In this document: positions 25,160 through 34,188 of the stretch, piece by piece
Layout of the letters: the number at the start of each line of letters is the position of its first letter
Position numbering within the stretch: position 1 is the first letter of the stretch
Assembly: GCA_949383255.1 (NCBI GenBank)
Contig: CASJPF010000020.1
Span: forward strand, 1-64,000
Source of the DNA: Lachnospiraceae bacterium
GTDB lineage: Bacteria; Bacillota; Clostridia; Lachnospirales; Lachnospiraceae
Reading direction: 5' to 3'
Length of the DNA: 64,000 nucleotides
Translations under genes and position numbers: made by a program
The notes under the pieces: generated by a model
What the model was told of the DNA's origin: nothing
Database searches by the model: none
The model's input: the letters and a program-made list of their open reading frames with translations, nothing else

Positions 25160-25314
25160 AATGGTTTAAGCGAAACTGCATATTGCTGTCAAGGGAAACT
25201 CATACAAGCATAGAGTTTTGGCTAAAGCAGACGATTAGGGGGTTGGATTCTTGGATTAAGACATACAACTTGGTAATCGAAGAGCAGAAAGGAGCGGGAA
25301 ATGGCAACGGCTAA
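24749..25314 (+). CDS. G-T fusion chaperone by -1 frameshift
   Basis: The heptamer TTTTTTA (25120-25126) is in the correct phase (X XXY YYZ). After a -1 slip the frame stays open for 62 codons to the TAA at 25312-25314, giving about 188 aa. The extension includes KWFKRNCILLSRETHTSIEF and RGLDSWIKTYNLVIEEQKGA, the S..E.F...W pattern of gpT tails. The end overlaps the tape-measure start by 14 nt. Tail assembly frameshifts of this type are well known in long-tailed phages (lambda G/GT, P2 E/E'). Confidence 0.8.
24818..24834 (+). repeat. Dispersed 17-bp palindrome, copy 4
   Basis: Exact GTGACCGATTCGGACAC in the N-terminal coding part of the chaperone gene, read as VTDSDT. Confidence 0.85.
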
Positions 25315-28300
25315 ACAGTTTGAGTTACTTTTTCAGCTAACCGCACGACTTGGGCCGAACTTTTCCCAATCCTTTAAAAATGCGTCGCAGACCATGAAAT
25401 TACTGCAAAATGATTTAAGAAGTGCGGACCAGAAATTAAAGGACGTATCAGCTTATCAGAAGCAGCAGACCGCCGTAGAAAAAAGCAGACAGAGGGTAAG
25501 CGAGTTACAGGCAGAGCATGAACGGCTGACAAGGGAAATTGAGGAGGCAGGACAGGCAACGCCGGAACTTACAAGACAGCTACAGGCAAATGAAAGGGCG
25601 TTGCAAAAAGCACAGGACGCAACGGCAAGGGAAGAGGAACGGCTAGGGGAATTGAGCAATACTCTCCGTGAAGCCGGGGTAAATACTGACAACTTAGGAC
25701 GGGATACAAACGAATTAAGGCAGCAGTATGAGAGGTTAGAACAGGCACAAAAGAAAGTACAGGAAATCACGGAAAAACAGGCAGCAAACAAACAGGCTAT
25801 TTCACAGACAAAGGCACAGTTAGGAGGCTTGGTGGGAACGGTTACGGCGGTAGGTGCTGCCATTTACGCCGGACCGGTAAAGAAAGCAGCGGAATTTCAA
25901 GAGCAGATGTCAACCGTAAAATCCATATCAAACGCAAGTGCGGAGGATATGGCGAAACTATCCCAAAAGGCTAAGGAAATGGGCGCAACAACCGCATTTA
26001 CGGCAGCGGAAGCCGGGGAAGCTATGGAATACATGGCAATGGCGGGTTGGAAAACAGGGGATATGTTAGGCGGTATAGAGGGCATTATGAATCTTGCCAG
26101 TGCGTCCGGGGAAGAATTAGGGGCGGTATCGGACATTGTAACGGACGCATTAACAGCGTTTGGGTTATCAGCGTCAGACGCAGGGCATTTTTCGGACGTA
26201 TTGGCACAAGCCTCCAGTAATGCAAATACCAATGTATCCATGATGGGGTCAACATTCCAAAAGGTGGCCCCGGTTGCGGGTGCGTTGGGGTATAGCGTGG
26301 AGGATATGTCATTAGGTATAGGCTTAATGGCGAACGCCAGTATAAAGGCAGAAGTGGCAGGAACAAGCCTAAAAACGGCATTGGCGAACATGGCGAAGCC
26401 GACAAAACAACAGGCTGCATACATGGATAAGTACGGAATCAGCCTTACAAAAACAGACGGCACAATGAAAACCTTTGGAGAGGTTGTGGAAAATTTAAGG
26501 GGCAGCTTGGGCGGTTTGTCGGAACAGGAACAAATAGCAGCAGCAAGCGCAATATTTGGGAAAGAAAGTTTTGCGGGTATGCTTGCTATTGTCAATGCCT
26601 CCGAACAGGATTATAACAAGCTGACCGAAGCGGTATATAATTGTGACGGTGCAGCTAAACGCATGGCAGAAACAAAACTTGACAACCTAAACGGCAGTAT
26701 CACGCTTGCAAAATCAGCTTTTGACGCTTTACAGGTTGAATTAGGGGAGTTACTGCTTCCTACGCTGACAGAGGGCGTAAAGAAATTTACGGACATAATA
26801 ACGGTTGTTACAACATTTGTTAGGGAAAACCCCGGAGCGGTAAAGGCGATTGCGAAAATTGTAGCCGGATTAGTCGGGTTGAAAGCCGGGGGATTGATTG
26901 CCAAACTTGGTTTTTTGGAAGTAAAAGGCGGTATCCTGTCAATACAAAAGGCTTTTACCATGATTAAAGGCTTGGGGATTACAAAATACCTAAGCAGTAT
27001 GGGCGGTGGATTTGGCGGTATCCTCACAAAGATATTGCCGTTGGTAGGCGTGATTGCAGCGGTAGGCGGTGCAATCTATTATGTGTCAACGCATTTAGAA
27101 CAGGTACGGGGATTTATTCAGAAAACCTTTGGAAACGAGGGTTTAGCCGTATTTAACAAGCTATGGAGCGTGATAACACAGGTTGGAACGGCGATAAAGG
27201 ACGCATTTTTTACAAGCGGGACCGGTGTACTGGATACGCTGAAAAGCATACTTCCAACCCTCATAAACACATTGAAAACCGGGTTACTGCCAATATTGCC
27301 AATGCTTGCGAATATGGTTATACAGATTTTGCCACTCATAGGGCAGCTTGTAACCGCAATTCTGCCAGTATTGGGCGAACTGATAGGGGCGGTAATAACG
27401 GTACTTGCAACGCTGATAGCGGAAATATTGCCAGTGATTGTACAACTCATATCGGCTTTACTGCCTTTGGTTTTACAGGTCGTACAAAGTGTACTGCCCG
27501 TGCTTATTCAGCTTATCAATGCAGTAGTGCCTTTGCTGATACAGATAGTACAGGCGGTGTTGCCTGTTATCATTCAGCTTATACAAACAATAGTGCCTTT
27601 GCTGACGCAGATTATACAGGCGGTTTTGCCTGTACTCATTCAGTTAGTAAATGCAATCGTGCCAATACTGATAGAGATTATACAATCAGTATTGCCCGTG
27701 CTTATTCAGTTGGTAAATGCGATTTTACCGATACTGACACAGATTATACAGGCGGTGTTGCCTGTTATCATTCAGCTTATACAGACGATTTTACCGTTGG
27801 TAATGCAGATAGTGGACGCAATTTTACCGATATTTATAAATCTGCTTAATACTTTGCTGCCTATATTCATGGAGATTATTCAAAGTATTCTGCCTGTCAT
27901 TATTCAGTTGATACAGACGGTGTTGCCGATTGTGCAGCAGATAATTGACACGGTACTACCAATATTTATAAGTCTGCTGAATACGCTTGTACCGATTTTT
28001 CAAAATATCATACAGGCAATTTTGCCAGTGCTTACAACGCTTTTACAGGCTTTAATACCTGTTATAGAGTTGGTGGCAAACATCTTTTCAAGCGTGTTAG
28101 GGTCGGCATTACAGAGCATAGCAGCGATTGTACAAAATGTTATGCAGATTTTTCAAGGTTTGATAGACTTTATTACTGGTGTGTTTACCAGGAATTGGTC
28201 GCAGGCATGGAACGGAATCAAGAGTATTTTCAGCGGTGCGGTTGGTGGACTTGGGGAAATCATAAAAGCGCCGTTGCGGGCGGTTGTTTCAGCCGTCAAT

Positions 28301-28756
28301 ACGGTAATTGGTGGACTTAACAAATTGAAAGTGCCGGATTGGGTGCCGGGTATCGGTGGCAAGGGCATTAACATACCGCAGATACCGGGATTTGTAAACG
28401 GTACAGTAAGAACGCCGGACACATTCATAGCAGGAGAGAACGGCCCCGAACTTATCACAGGGGCAGCAAACAGGAGCGTATTTACCGCAGCACAGACAGG
28501 GCAGATATTTAACAACATGGCACAGGCACAAGACCTTAACACGGCAAGCAACGTAAACGCCGGGGCGATTGGTGCGGGTACAATTACAATCCATGTTTCA
28601 AACAATCCGACAGTGAACGTACAGGGCGGGGAAACGGACGGAATCAAAGAACAGTTGCAGCAGTATGATGAAGAGTTTTTAGAGAAGATACGGCAGATTA
28701 TCATTACAATTTTAAGAGAGCAGAAAGAACAGGAGGGCAGGGTTGCTTATGCTTGA
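25301..28756 (+). CDS. Tail tape measure protein
   Basis: The longest phage gene here, 1151 aa. Residues 20-190 form a coiled coil (SRQRVSELQAEHERLTREIE), residues 195-480 the conserved tape-measure domain (AAEAGEAMEYMAMAGWKTGD, SMMGSTFQKVAPVAGALGYS), residues about 490-650 further hydrophobic segments, residues about 660-920 a long repeat of 11/22-residue ILPVLIQLIQA-type units, and the end a globular part (LKVPDWVPGIGGKGINIPQI). It sets tail length and may enter the cell envelope during injection. AAGGAGCGGGAA precedes the ATG. Confidence 0.93.
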   Translation: MATAKQFELLFQLTARLGPNFSQSFKNASQTMKLLQNDLRSADQKLKDVSAYQKQQTAVEKSRQRVSELQAEHERLTREIEEAGQATPELTRQLQANERALQKAQDATAREEERLGELSNTLREAGVNTDNLGRDTNELRQQYERLEQAQKKVQEITEKQAANKQAISQTKAQLGGLVGTVTAVGAAIYAGPVKKAAEFQEQMSTVKSISNASAEDMAKLSQKAKEMGATTAFTAAEAGEAMEYMAMAGWKTGDMLGGIEGIMNLASASGEELGAVSDIVTDALTAFGLSASDAGHFSDVLAQASSNANTNVSMMGSTFQKVAPVAGALGYSVEDMSLGIGLMANASIKAEVAGTSLKTALANMAKPTKQQAAYMDKYGISLTKTDGTMKTFGEVVENLRGSLGGLSEQEQIAAASAIFGKESFAGMLAIVNASEQDYNKLTEAVYNCDGAAKRMAETKLDNLNGSITLAKSAFDALQVELGELLLPTLTEGVKKFTDIITVVTTFVRENPGAVKAIAKIVAGLVGLKAGGLIAKLGFLEVKGGILSIQKAFTMIKGLGITKYLSSMGGGFGGILTKILPLVGVIAAVGGAIYYVSTHLEQVRGFIQKTFGNEGLAVFNKLWSVITQVGTAIKDAFFTSGTGVLDTLKSILPTLINTLKTGLLPILPMLANMVIQILPLIGQLVTAILPVLGELIGAVITVLATLIAEILPVIVQLISALLPLVLQVVQSVLPVLIQLINAVVPLLIQIVQAVLPVIIQLIQTIVPLLTQIIQAVLPVLIQLVNAIVPILIEIIQSVLPVLIQLVNAILPILTQIIQAVLPVIIQLIQTILPLVMQIVDAILPIFINLLNTLLPIFMEIIQSILPVIIQLIQTVLPIVQQIIDTVLPIFISLLNTLVPIFQNIIQAILPVLTTLLQALIPVIELVANIFSSVLGSALQSIAAIVQNVMQIFQGLIDFITGVFTRNWSQAWNGIKSIFSGAVGGLGEIIKAPLRAVVSAVNTVIGGLNKLKVPDWVPGIGGKGINIPQIPGFVNGTVRTPDTFIAGENGPELITGAANRSVFTAAQTGQIFNNMAQAQDLNTASNVNAGAIGAGTITIHVSNNPTVNVQGGETDGIKEQLQQYDEEFLEKIRQIIITILREQKEQEGRVAYA
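27290..28060 (+). repeat. 33/66-bp tandem repeats in tape measure gene
   Basis: About a dozen imperfect 66-bp units encode 22-residue hydrophobic repeats such as VLPVIIQLIQTIVPLLTQII. Because the period is a multiple of three, other frames are also open across it, producing a false 228-codon reading frame at 27163-27849. Confidence 0.85.
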
Positions 28757-28970
28757 CACTTATACAACCATATCCGGGGATACATGGGATATTGTGGCTT
28801 ACAAGGCATACGGAAATGAAATGTACATGGATATGCTGATTAAAGCAAACATAGAGCATAAGGATACCTACATATTTCCGGCGGGGGTCAAGCTGACCCT
28901 CCCGGAGATTGATTTAGAGGTATCGGAAACATTGCCCCCGTGGAAACAGGGGGTAACAGCAGATGAGTGA
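28743..28970 (+). CDS. Tail protein X, LysM-like
   Basis: A 75-aa protein containing ISGDTWDIVAYKAYGNEMYM and ANIEHKDTYIFPAGVKLTLP, a single LysM-like module as in gpX/XkdP proteins, which link the tape measure and the baseplate hub. Start is a TTG at 28743 close to AGGAGG, or ATG at 28749. It overlaps the tape-measure gene by 14 nt and the hub gene by 8 nt. Confidence 0.82.
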   Translation: MLMLDTYTTISGDTWDIVAYKAYGNEMYMDMLIKANIEHKDTYIFPAGVKLTLPEIDLEVSETLPPWKQGVTADE

Positions 28971-30288
28971 TAAGACGTTAGCAAGGAGAACGGCGGTAAA
29001 ACTCTATTTCAAAGGTGCGGATATATCAAAGGACCTGTCAAAATACCTGTTATCCCTGTCATTCACGGACAAGGAAGAGGACGAAACGGACGATATTAGC
29101 ATATCGCTTGATGATAGAGAGGGGAAATGGATTAAGGATTGGCTTAATACAAACAAAACGGCAGGGAAAACACAGACGGTTACAAAAAAGGGGGAGGTAA
29201 AGGTTGGCAATATCGTACAATTTAAAGGCGGACCGGTTTATATATCCTCCTCAGCAGCAGAACCCACGGTAACGAGGGGCGCAAGCAAATGTAAATGTAC
29301 GATAGCAAACAGCAACGCACACCCCTATCATTTAATTTCACAGGACGGAAAAAAGGTTTATGGTTGGGTAAATGCAGAAGATGTAGAGGGGGAAACGGTA
29401 ACAGAAAAGAAAACGGCAAGCAAGAAATCAGAAAAAAGGGCGTTCAAAGGCACGGAAATACACGCTATGGTTATACAGAAAAACCCCTACACAGACGGAA
29501 AGGACAAAGTATTAGATTGCGGGGTATTCGAGATTGACAGCGTAAATTATACGGGGCCGCCCCAAAAGCTGACAATCAAGGCTACATCAATACCATACAA
29601 GGCGAAATTAAGGCAGACGAAGTATAACAGGACATGGGAAAACACAACCCTAAAAAACATGGCACAGAAGATGGCAAAACGGAGCAGCATGAAGCTTATG
29701 TACCTGTCAAATTCCAACCCTGTATATAAACGCAGAGAGCAAAGGAACATGACGGACATAGCATTTTTAAAGCGTATGTGCAAACGTGCCGGAATCAGCC
29801 TTAAAGTCACGTCAAAAACAATCGTATTGTTTGACGCAGCGGACTTTGAGAAAAAAGCAGAGGTAAAAAAGATAAAGGCGGGCAAAGGCAATATACTTAG
29901 TTACAGTTTTTCGACAAAAACGGCTGATACCGCCTATTCATCATGCCACGTTGTATACACAGACCCGGACACAAAAAAGAAGATAGAAGCAACTTACAAG
30001 CCGGAAAATGCAAATTCTGACGGGCAGACATTGGAAATAAAACAAAAAGTGTCAAGCGTTGCGGAAGCTAAGGAACTTGCACGGAAATCATTAAGGGCAA
30101 GAAATAAAGGGGAAACAACGGCAGAATTTACGCTAATTGGAGATGTGGATTATGTGGCGGGTATCACGGTAAGGGTATACGGATTCGGGGAATTTAACGG
30201 AAAATACATAGTCGAACAGGCAACACACAATATTACAGGCGGTTATAAGGTACAGATAAAATTACGCAGTTGTTTGGAGGGGTATTGA
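28963..30288 (+). CDS. Baseplate hub protein, gpD-like, with SH3-like insert
   Basis: A 441-aa baseplate hub of the late control D / XkdQ type: N-terminal LYFKGADISKDLSKYLLSLS and EEDETDDISISLDDREGKWI, middle NMTDIAFLKRMCKRAGISLK, C-terminal RVYGFGEFNGKYIVEQATHN. Between about residues 75 and 145 an extra module (VGNIVQFKGGPVYISSSAAE with HPYHLISQDGKKVYGWV) is inserted that also occurs twice in the lysin at 39779. Such a module is probably cell-wall- or sugar-binding. It overlaps the spike gene by one base. Confidence 0.85.
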   Translation: MSDKTLARRTAVKLYFKGADISKDLSKYLLSLSFTDKEEDETDDISISLDDREGKWIKDWLNTNKTAGKTQTVTKKGEVKVGNIVQFKGGPVYISSSAAEPTVTRGASKCKCTIANSNAHPYHLISQDGKKVYGWVNAEDVEGETVTEKKTASKKSEKRAFKGTEIHAMVIQKNPYTDGKDKVLDCGVFEIDSVNYTGPPQKLTIKATSIPYKAKLRQTKYNRTWENTTLKNMAQKMAKRSSMKLMYLSNSNPVYKRREQRNMTDIAFLKRMCKRAGISLKVTSKTIVLFDAADFEKKAEVKKIKAGKGNILSYSFSTKTADTAYSSCHVVYTDPDTKKKIEATYKPENANSDGQTLEIKQKVSSVAEAKELARKSLRARNKGETTAEFTLIGDVDYVAGITVRVYGFGEFNGKYIVEQATHNITGGYKVQIKLRSCLEGY

Positions 30289-30695
30289 TGATAAAGGAAT
30301 TTGATGATAACGACATAAGGGAACTGCAGGACATAGTAAGGATTGGCATTGTAAGCAGCGTAAACAAAGAGAAAATGACGGCAAGGGTAAAGATAGAAGA
30401 ACAGGGCATTGTAACGGGGGATTTGCGGATAGTGCAGAATACACCGTTTATGGTTATGGAATGGAAAGACGCAGGGGTAAAGTGGAATTATGAAGCTGAT
30501 TACGCACAGTACGACAGGAAATTAGGCATAGGGGACCGGTACAAGGAAGAGTACCCGGATATTCTGCATACATGGAAAGGAACAGCAGACAGGGTTATAA
30601 AAGTGTATCCGTGGATACCGTATATAGGGCAATGGGTATTATGTATCTTTAAGCCGGAGGGCGAGGGGGACGGCTTTATTATCGGAGGTATCTAA
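30288..30695 (+). CDS. Baseplate assembly protein V-like (tail spike)
   Basis: A 135-aa protein starting at the ATG in TGATG after GGAGGGG. RIGIVSSVNKEKMTARVKIE forms the OB-fold start seen in gpV/gp45-type spike proteins, and the C-terminal YIGQWVLCIFKPEGEGDGFI the conserved GQxVLCxF..G...GFIIGGI end. It should be the membrane-piercing central spike or its base. Follows the hub, as in P2/PBSX tail order. Confidence 0.78.
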   Translation: MIKEFDDNDIRELQDIVRIGIVSSVNKEKMTARVKIEEQGIVTGDLRIVQNTPFMVMEWKDAGVKWNYEADYAQYDRKLGIGDRYKEEYPDILHTWKGTADRVIKVYPWIPYIGQWVLCIFKPEGEGDGFIIGGI

Positions 30696-31093
30696 TGGCA
30701 AAGATTGGAACATTAGGCGATATTGTGTTTTCTGTATCGAAGAATACAGTAAAAACCTTTGAGGGTTTGAAGATTGACAGCAAGACGAATTACGCAAAAC
30801 ACACACGCCACAATAAAAAACCGTTACTGGAGTTTCAGTACAATGATATTGACACAGCCAGTTTTACTATTTACCTGTCCGCTTTTTTAGGGGTAAATCC
30901 ACGGACAATGCAGGATAAGATAGATAAATACAGGAAAAAGGGTAAAATACTTACTTTGGTTATCGGCGGTAAGAAGTACGGCACAAAATGGGTAATAACG
31001 CAGCACTCAAAAGATTATGAAAGGTTTGACAACAAAGGCAACCTACTGATAGCAAAAAGCAGTATTTCCTTACAGGAATACCCGGAAAGGTAG
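30695..31093 (+). CDS. Tail protein U-like
   Basis: A 132-aa protein starting MAKIGTLGDIVFSVSKNTVK, followed by NYAKHTRHNKKPLLEFQYND and ASFTIYLSAFLGVNPRTMQD, matching gpU-type tail proteins of P2-like phages (short beta-rich protein with the KPxLEFxxxDxxxxxxxIxL block). Its first base overlaps the preceding stop. It probably binds the tube or baseplate hub. Confidence 0.72.
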   Translation: MAKIGTLGDIVFSVSKNTVKTFEGLKIDSKTNYAKHTRHNKKPLLEFQYNDIDTASFTIYLSAFLGVNPRTMQDKIDKYRKKGKILTLVIGGKKYGTKWVITQHSKDYERFDNKGNLLIAKSSISLQEYPER

Positions 31094-31099
31094 GGCGGT

Positions 31100-31441
31100 A
31101 TGACTTACATAGTAGACACAACAAAGGAAAATGAAATAAACCTTGCACCCGCAACGGTGTATGAAGAGGTTATACAAAACCTTTATTTCCTGTATTCCTC
31201 AACGGAATATGACATACCGCTTGACAGGGAATTAGGATTAAACCCGAAATACATAGATAAGCCGATAGAAACGGCTAAAGCATTGGCAACAACGGATATT
31301 TACGACAAAACGGAAGAGTACGAACCGAGGGCAGAAATCGTAAACATTGACTTTAAAGCCGATTATGAAAGCGGTGTATTAAAACCAATAGTGGAGGTGG
31401 TAATCAATGACGAATACGACAACGAGGAATATACCGAGTAA
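31100..31441 (+). CDS. Baseplate wedge protein, gp25/W-like
   Basis: A 113-aa protein with EVIQNLYFLYSSTEYDIPLD near the start, GLNPKYIDKP and PRAEIVNIDFKADYESGVLK towards the end, the pattern of gp25/gpW wedge proteins (short, ending with strands I...F). Such proteins connect the sheath to the baseplate. It overlaps the next gene by 35 nt. Confidence 0.75.
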   Translation: MTYIVDTTKENEINLAPATVYEEVIQNLYFLYSSTEYDIPLDRELGLNPKYIDKPIETAKALATTDIYDKTEEYEPRAEIVNIDFKADYESGVLKPIVEVVINDEYDNEEYTE

Positions 31442-32552
31442 TTTGCCGGAGGTTGAGTTTGTAGATACAGATACAGAAGCACTTGTAAATAAGCTGATAG
31501 CCGGATATGAGAGTATCACAAAAAGGAAGCTATACCCGGCTGACCCTGTAAGGGCGTTTATCCTTTGGCTTGCAGATGTGATTATACAGGAAAGAGTTTT
31601 GATAAATGAATCGGCAAAACAGAATTTACCACGGTATGCAGAGGGAAAGAACTTGGACTCCCTTAGTGAGATATTCCATAATGTACCGAGATTAGAGCCG
31701 GAAGCAGCGAAAACAACGCTTAGGTTTTATCTTACAAAGACGCTGACAGAGGATTTTATAATAACGGACACAATGGAGGTAACGGTAGACGGCACAATAA
31801 ACTTTGACACGGTAGGGCATATCATATTTAAAGCCGGGGCCGATTATGCGGACGTTCCGGCGGTATGCACGACAGCCGGGGAAATCGGGAATGGGTTTGT
31901 ACCCGGACAGGTTGACAAACTTGTATCAGATGAATTTCTGTATTTCAACGAGGTAATGAACATTACGGAAACGGCAGGGGGCAGCGAAGCGGAAAAAGAC
32001 GCAGCCTATTATAACCGCATGAGGGAAAGCGAAGAAAGCTACACAACAGCCGGGTCAAGGGGCAGTTATATATATCATGCTAAAAGCGTGTCCGCACAAA
32101 TTAGTGACGTATCGGCAGAGAGTCCGCAGCCGGGAGTAGCTGATATAAGGATTATGCTATACAATGGGGAATTGCCGGATAAGGAATTGATAGACAAAGT
32201 ACGGGATTATCTAAGCGGGGACGAAATTAGACCAATGACGGATACCGTATTAGTGGCAGCACCCGACACGGTAGAATTTGACATAAACATAAAATATTTC
32301 ATATCAAAGGAAAAGGAACTAAGCACCAACGACATTAAACAGGCGGTGGCGTTGGCGGTGGAAAATTACATATTATGGCAGACCTCAAAAATGGGGCGGG
32401 ATATTAACCCGTCCTATTTTAATGCTATGCTTATGGAATCGGGGATAAAAAGGGTTGAAATAACCGCCCCTGTATTCACACAGATACCAAAAGGGAGCGT
32501 GGCGGTGGTAAAGGAGGAAAGCGTGACCTTTGGGGGTGTGGAAGATGAATAA
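31407..32552 (+). CDS. Baseplate protein J-like
   Basis: A 381-aa protein of the gpJ/XkdT type: N-terminal LPEVEFVDTDTEALVNKLIA, then GKNLDSLSEIFHNVPRLEPE, the AAxTTLRFYLTKT segment, GGSEAEKDAAYYNRMRESEE, and SVSAQISDVSAESPQPGVAD with IRIMLYNGELPDKELIDKVR. These are the standard J-family blocks. It builds the baseplate wedge together with the gp25-like and I-like proteins. GGAGGTGGTAATCA precedes the ATG. Confidence 0.88.
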   Translation: MTNTTTRNIPSNLPEVEFVDTDTEALVNKLIAGYESITKRKLYPADPVRAFILWLADVIIQERVLINESAKQNLPRYAEGKNLDSLSEIFHNVPRLEPEAAKTTLRFYLTKTLTEDFIITDTMEVTVDGTINFDTVGHIIFKAGADYADVPAVCTTAGEIGNGFVPGQVDKLVSDEFLYFNEVMNITETAGGSEAEKDAAYYNRMRESEESYTTAGSRGSYIYHAKSVSAQISDVSAESPQPGVADIRIMLYNGELPDKELIDKVRDYLSGDEIRPMTDTVLVAAPDTVEFDINIKYFISKEKELSTNDIKQAVALAVENYILWQTSKMGRDINPSYFNAMLMESGIKRVEITAPVFTQIPKGSVAVVKEESVTFGGVEDE

Positions 32553-33852
32553 AATTAAAGACGCTGATTTTATGACAAAATTCCCCCCGGCATTGAAAAA
32601 AGATAAATCAATGCTTGCTTTAGGGCAGCTTATAGCAGAGGAATTACATATAACCGCACACGAAACAAAGAAAAATATTATATACGCCAACATAGAAGAG
32701 TTATCGGAAACATGGCTTGACGTGTTGGCGTATGACTTGCACGTTGACTGGTACGATTATGATTATCCGATAGAAGCAAAAAGGGCGATTATCCGGGATA
32801 GCATAAGGGTACATCAGAAATTAGGAACGACAGGGGCAACCGAAAGGGCGTTAGGTGGCTTGCATCCACAAAGCGAGATAGAAGAGTGGTACGACTATAA
32901 CGGACGCCCTTTTCATTTCCGTATCGTGCTTGATACAACAAATTCAAGGGTTGCGGTGGATTATGACGAAATTGTAAGCACCGTTGACATATACAAACGG
33001 CTGACCGCCCACTTGGACGGATTATATTATCAATGCTCCATGTGCATTATCATCATGCCACAGACGGAGTATTTTTTATTCCAAACGCCAATGACAGGGC
33101 AGCTAAGGGCAGGAACATACCCGCACAGGAATACAGAGGGGGTTGTATTAAATGCCGTTATTGACATAATGACACAGGCAGCGGGATATATTGCGGAATC
33201 CGTGCCGACAGGTACAAGACCTTACAGAAATATCACGTTTGCAACAAAGGATAGCGATATTGTGACCGATTCGGACACAATGGGTTATAAATATATCCAC
33301 GGTCGGACAGGGAAACAAAAGACAGGCACAGAACCTTACAGAGATACCGCAGGAGGGGCAGCGGTTGAAACGGTGGTAGCACAGGCAGCAGCGGACGCAG
33401 CAAAGTATGATTCTGATTTGACAGGAACGAAGCCGGACAGGAATATAAAGGCTGAATTTAGGGAAGTGGCAGCAGTCGGGGAAACGGATACAGAAGCCTA
33501 CACATTTGAAAACACTATTGCCGGAACAAAGCCGAAAAGAAATATTGTGCATGGAAGAGGGGATATAGAAACGGTAGCAGATACAGAGTTTGAGGAGTAC
33601 AGGTACATAACAGGCACGACAGGAAAGCAGAAAACAGGCACAGAACCTTACAGGGATACCGCAGGAGGGGCAGCAGTTGAAACGGTGGCAGCACAGGCAG
33701 CAGCGGACGCAGTAAAGTATGATTCTGATTTGACAGGAACGAAGCCGGACAGAAGCAAAAAGCAAGGAATATCTGATAAGGGAATGGCAACAACGGCAGA
33801 TACCGAAAGTTACCAATACGAGGTTAAGCGTTGCGGTAGAAATCGGTTATAG
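32545..33852 (+). CDS. Tail protein I-like with repeat-rich C-terminus
   Basis: A 435-aa protein. The first 170 residues (KIKDADFMTKFPPALKKDKS, WLDVLAYDLHVDWYDYDYPI, KLGTTGATERALGGL) are tail protein I (gpI/XkdU). The rest consists of repeated 30-40 residue units ending in GTxPxRN, including a 104-residue duplicated block. Such extensions often carry fibre attachment. Dispersed repeat copy 5 reads VTDSDT within it. I chose ATG 32545 inside the overlap with J over the GTG at 32530. Confidence 0.82.
   Translation: MNKIKDADFMTKFPPALKKDKSMLALGQLIAEELHITAHETKKNIIYANIEELSETWLDVLAYDLHVDWYDYDYPIEAKRAIIRDSIRVHQKLGTTGATERALGGLHPQSEIEEWYDYNGRPFHFRIVLDTTNSRVAVDYDEIVSTVDIYKRLTAHLDGLYYQCSMCIIIMPQTEYFLFQTPMTGQLRAGTYPHRNTEGVVLNAVIDIMTQAAGYIAESVPTGTRPYRNITFATKDSDIVTDSDTMGYKYIHGRTGKQKTGTEPYRDTAGGAAVETVVAQAAADAAKYDSDLTGTKPDRNIKAEFREVAAVGETDTEAYTFENTIAGTKPKRNIVHGRGDIETVADTEFEEYRYITGTTGKQKTGTEPYRDTAGGAAVETVAAQAAADAVKYDSDLTGTKPDRSKKQGISDKGMATTADTESYQYEVKRCGRNRL
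33262..33278 (+). repeat. Dispersed 17-bp palindrome, copy 5
   Basis: Exact GTGACCGATTCGGACAC in the repeat-rich part of the tail protein I gene, read as VTDSDT. Confidence 0.85.
33307..33753 (+). repeat. Two 135-bp direct repeats in tail protein I gene
   Basis: Segments 33307-33441 and 33619-33753 are nearly identical and 312 bp (104 codons) apart. Both encode GKQKTGTEPYRDTAGGAAVE followed by an alanine-rich helix and YDSDLTGTKPDR. Recombination between them would remove or add one unit. Confidence 0.85.
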
Positions 33853-33878
33853 CAAATAAAAAGTAAAGGAGAAAGAAA

Positions 33879-34184
33879 ATGCTGACAGAAAGAGCCTTTG
33901 AGAGTTTCAAGGAGTTTATTGAAACACACATTGCTTATGCTAAGGTCGAGTATGGGGGCGTGTTGCACAAGGCGAAAATTGAAAGCCGGGAACGTCTGAA
34001 AGACGGCAGGGTAGCACTTAGTATTTCCATAACCCCGCAAGTGTCGGGGTCCACAACGATTACAAAAATACAGTTGTATGATATTACTAATCAGTTGTGG
34101 GCAGAAAAGACCGAAGCAATCAACCTAAAAGGCGTACAACAGGGCGTGTTGTACCGCTTTAGCTTTAATTTTAAGGAGGAATAG
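33879..34184 (+). CDS. Tail-associated protein, unknown
   Basis: A 101-aa protein after the I-like gene: FESFKEFIETHIAYAKVEYG then a beta-rich part (LSISITPQVSGSTTITKIQL, FRFSFNFKEE-like end). Position and beta content fit a tail or fibre component of Firmicute myophages. GGAGAAAGAAA precedes the ATG. No family recognised with certainty. Confidence 0.55.
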   Translation: MLTERAFESFKEFIETHIAYAKVEYGGVLHKAKIESRERLKDGRVALSISITPQVSGSTTITKIQLYDITNQLWAEKTEAINLKGVQQGVLYRFSFNFKEE

Positions 34185-34188
34185 CACA

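Noticed and set aside
27163-27849. Open frame of 228 codons inside the tape measure gene
   Set aside because: It exists only because the 33/66-bp repeats keep all frames of similar character open; no ribosome site and low-complexity product.
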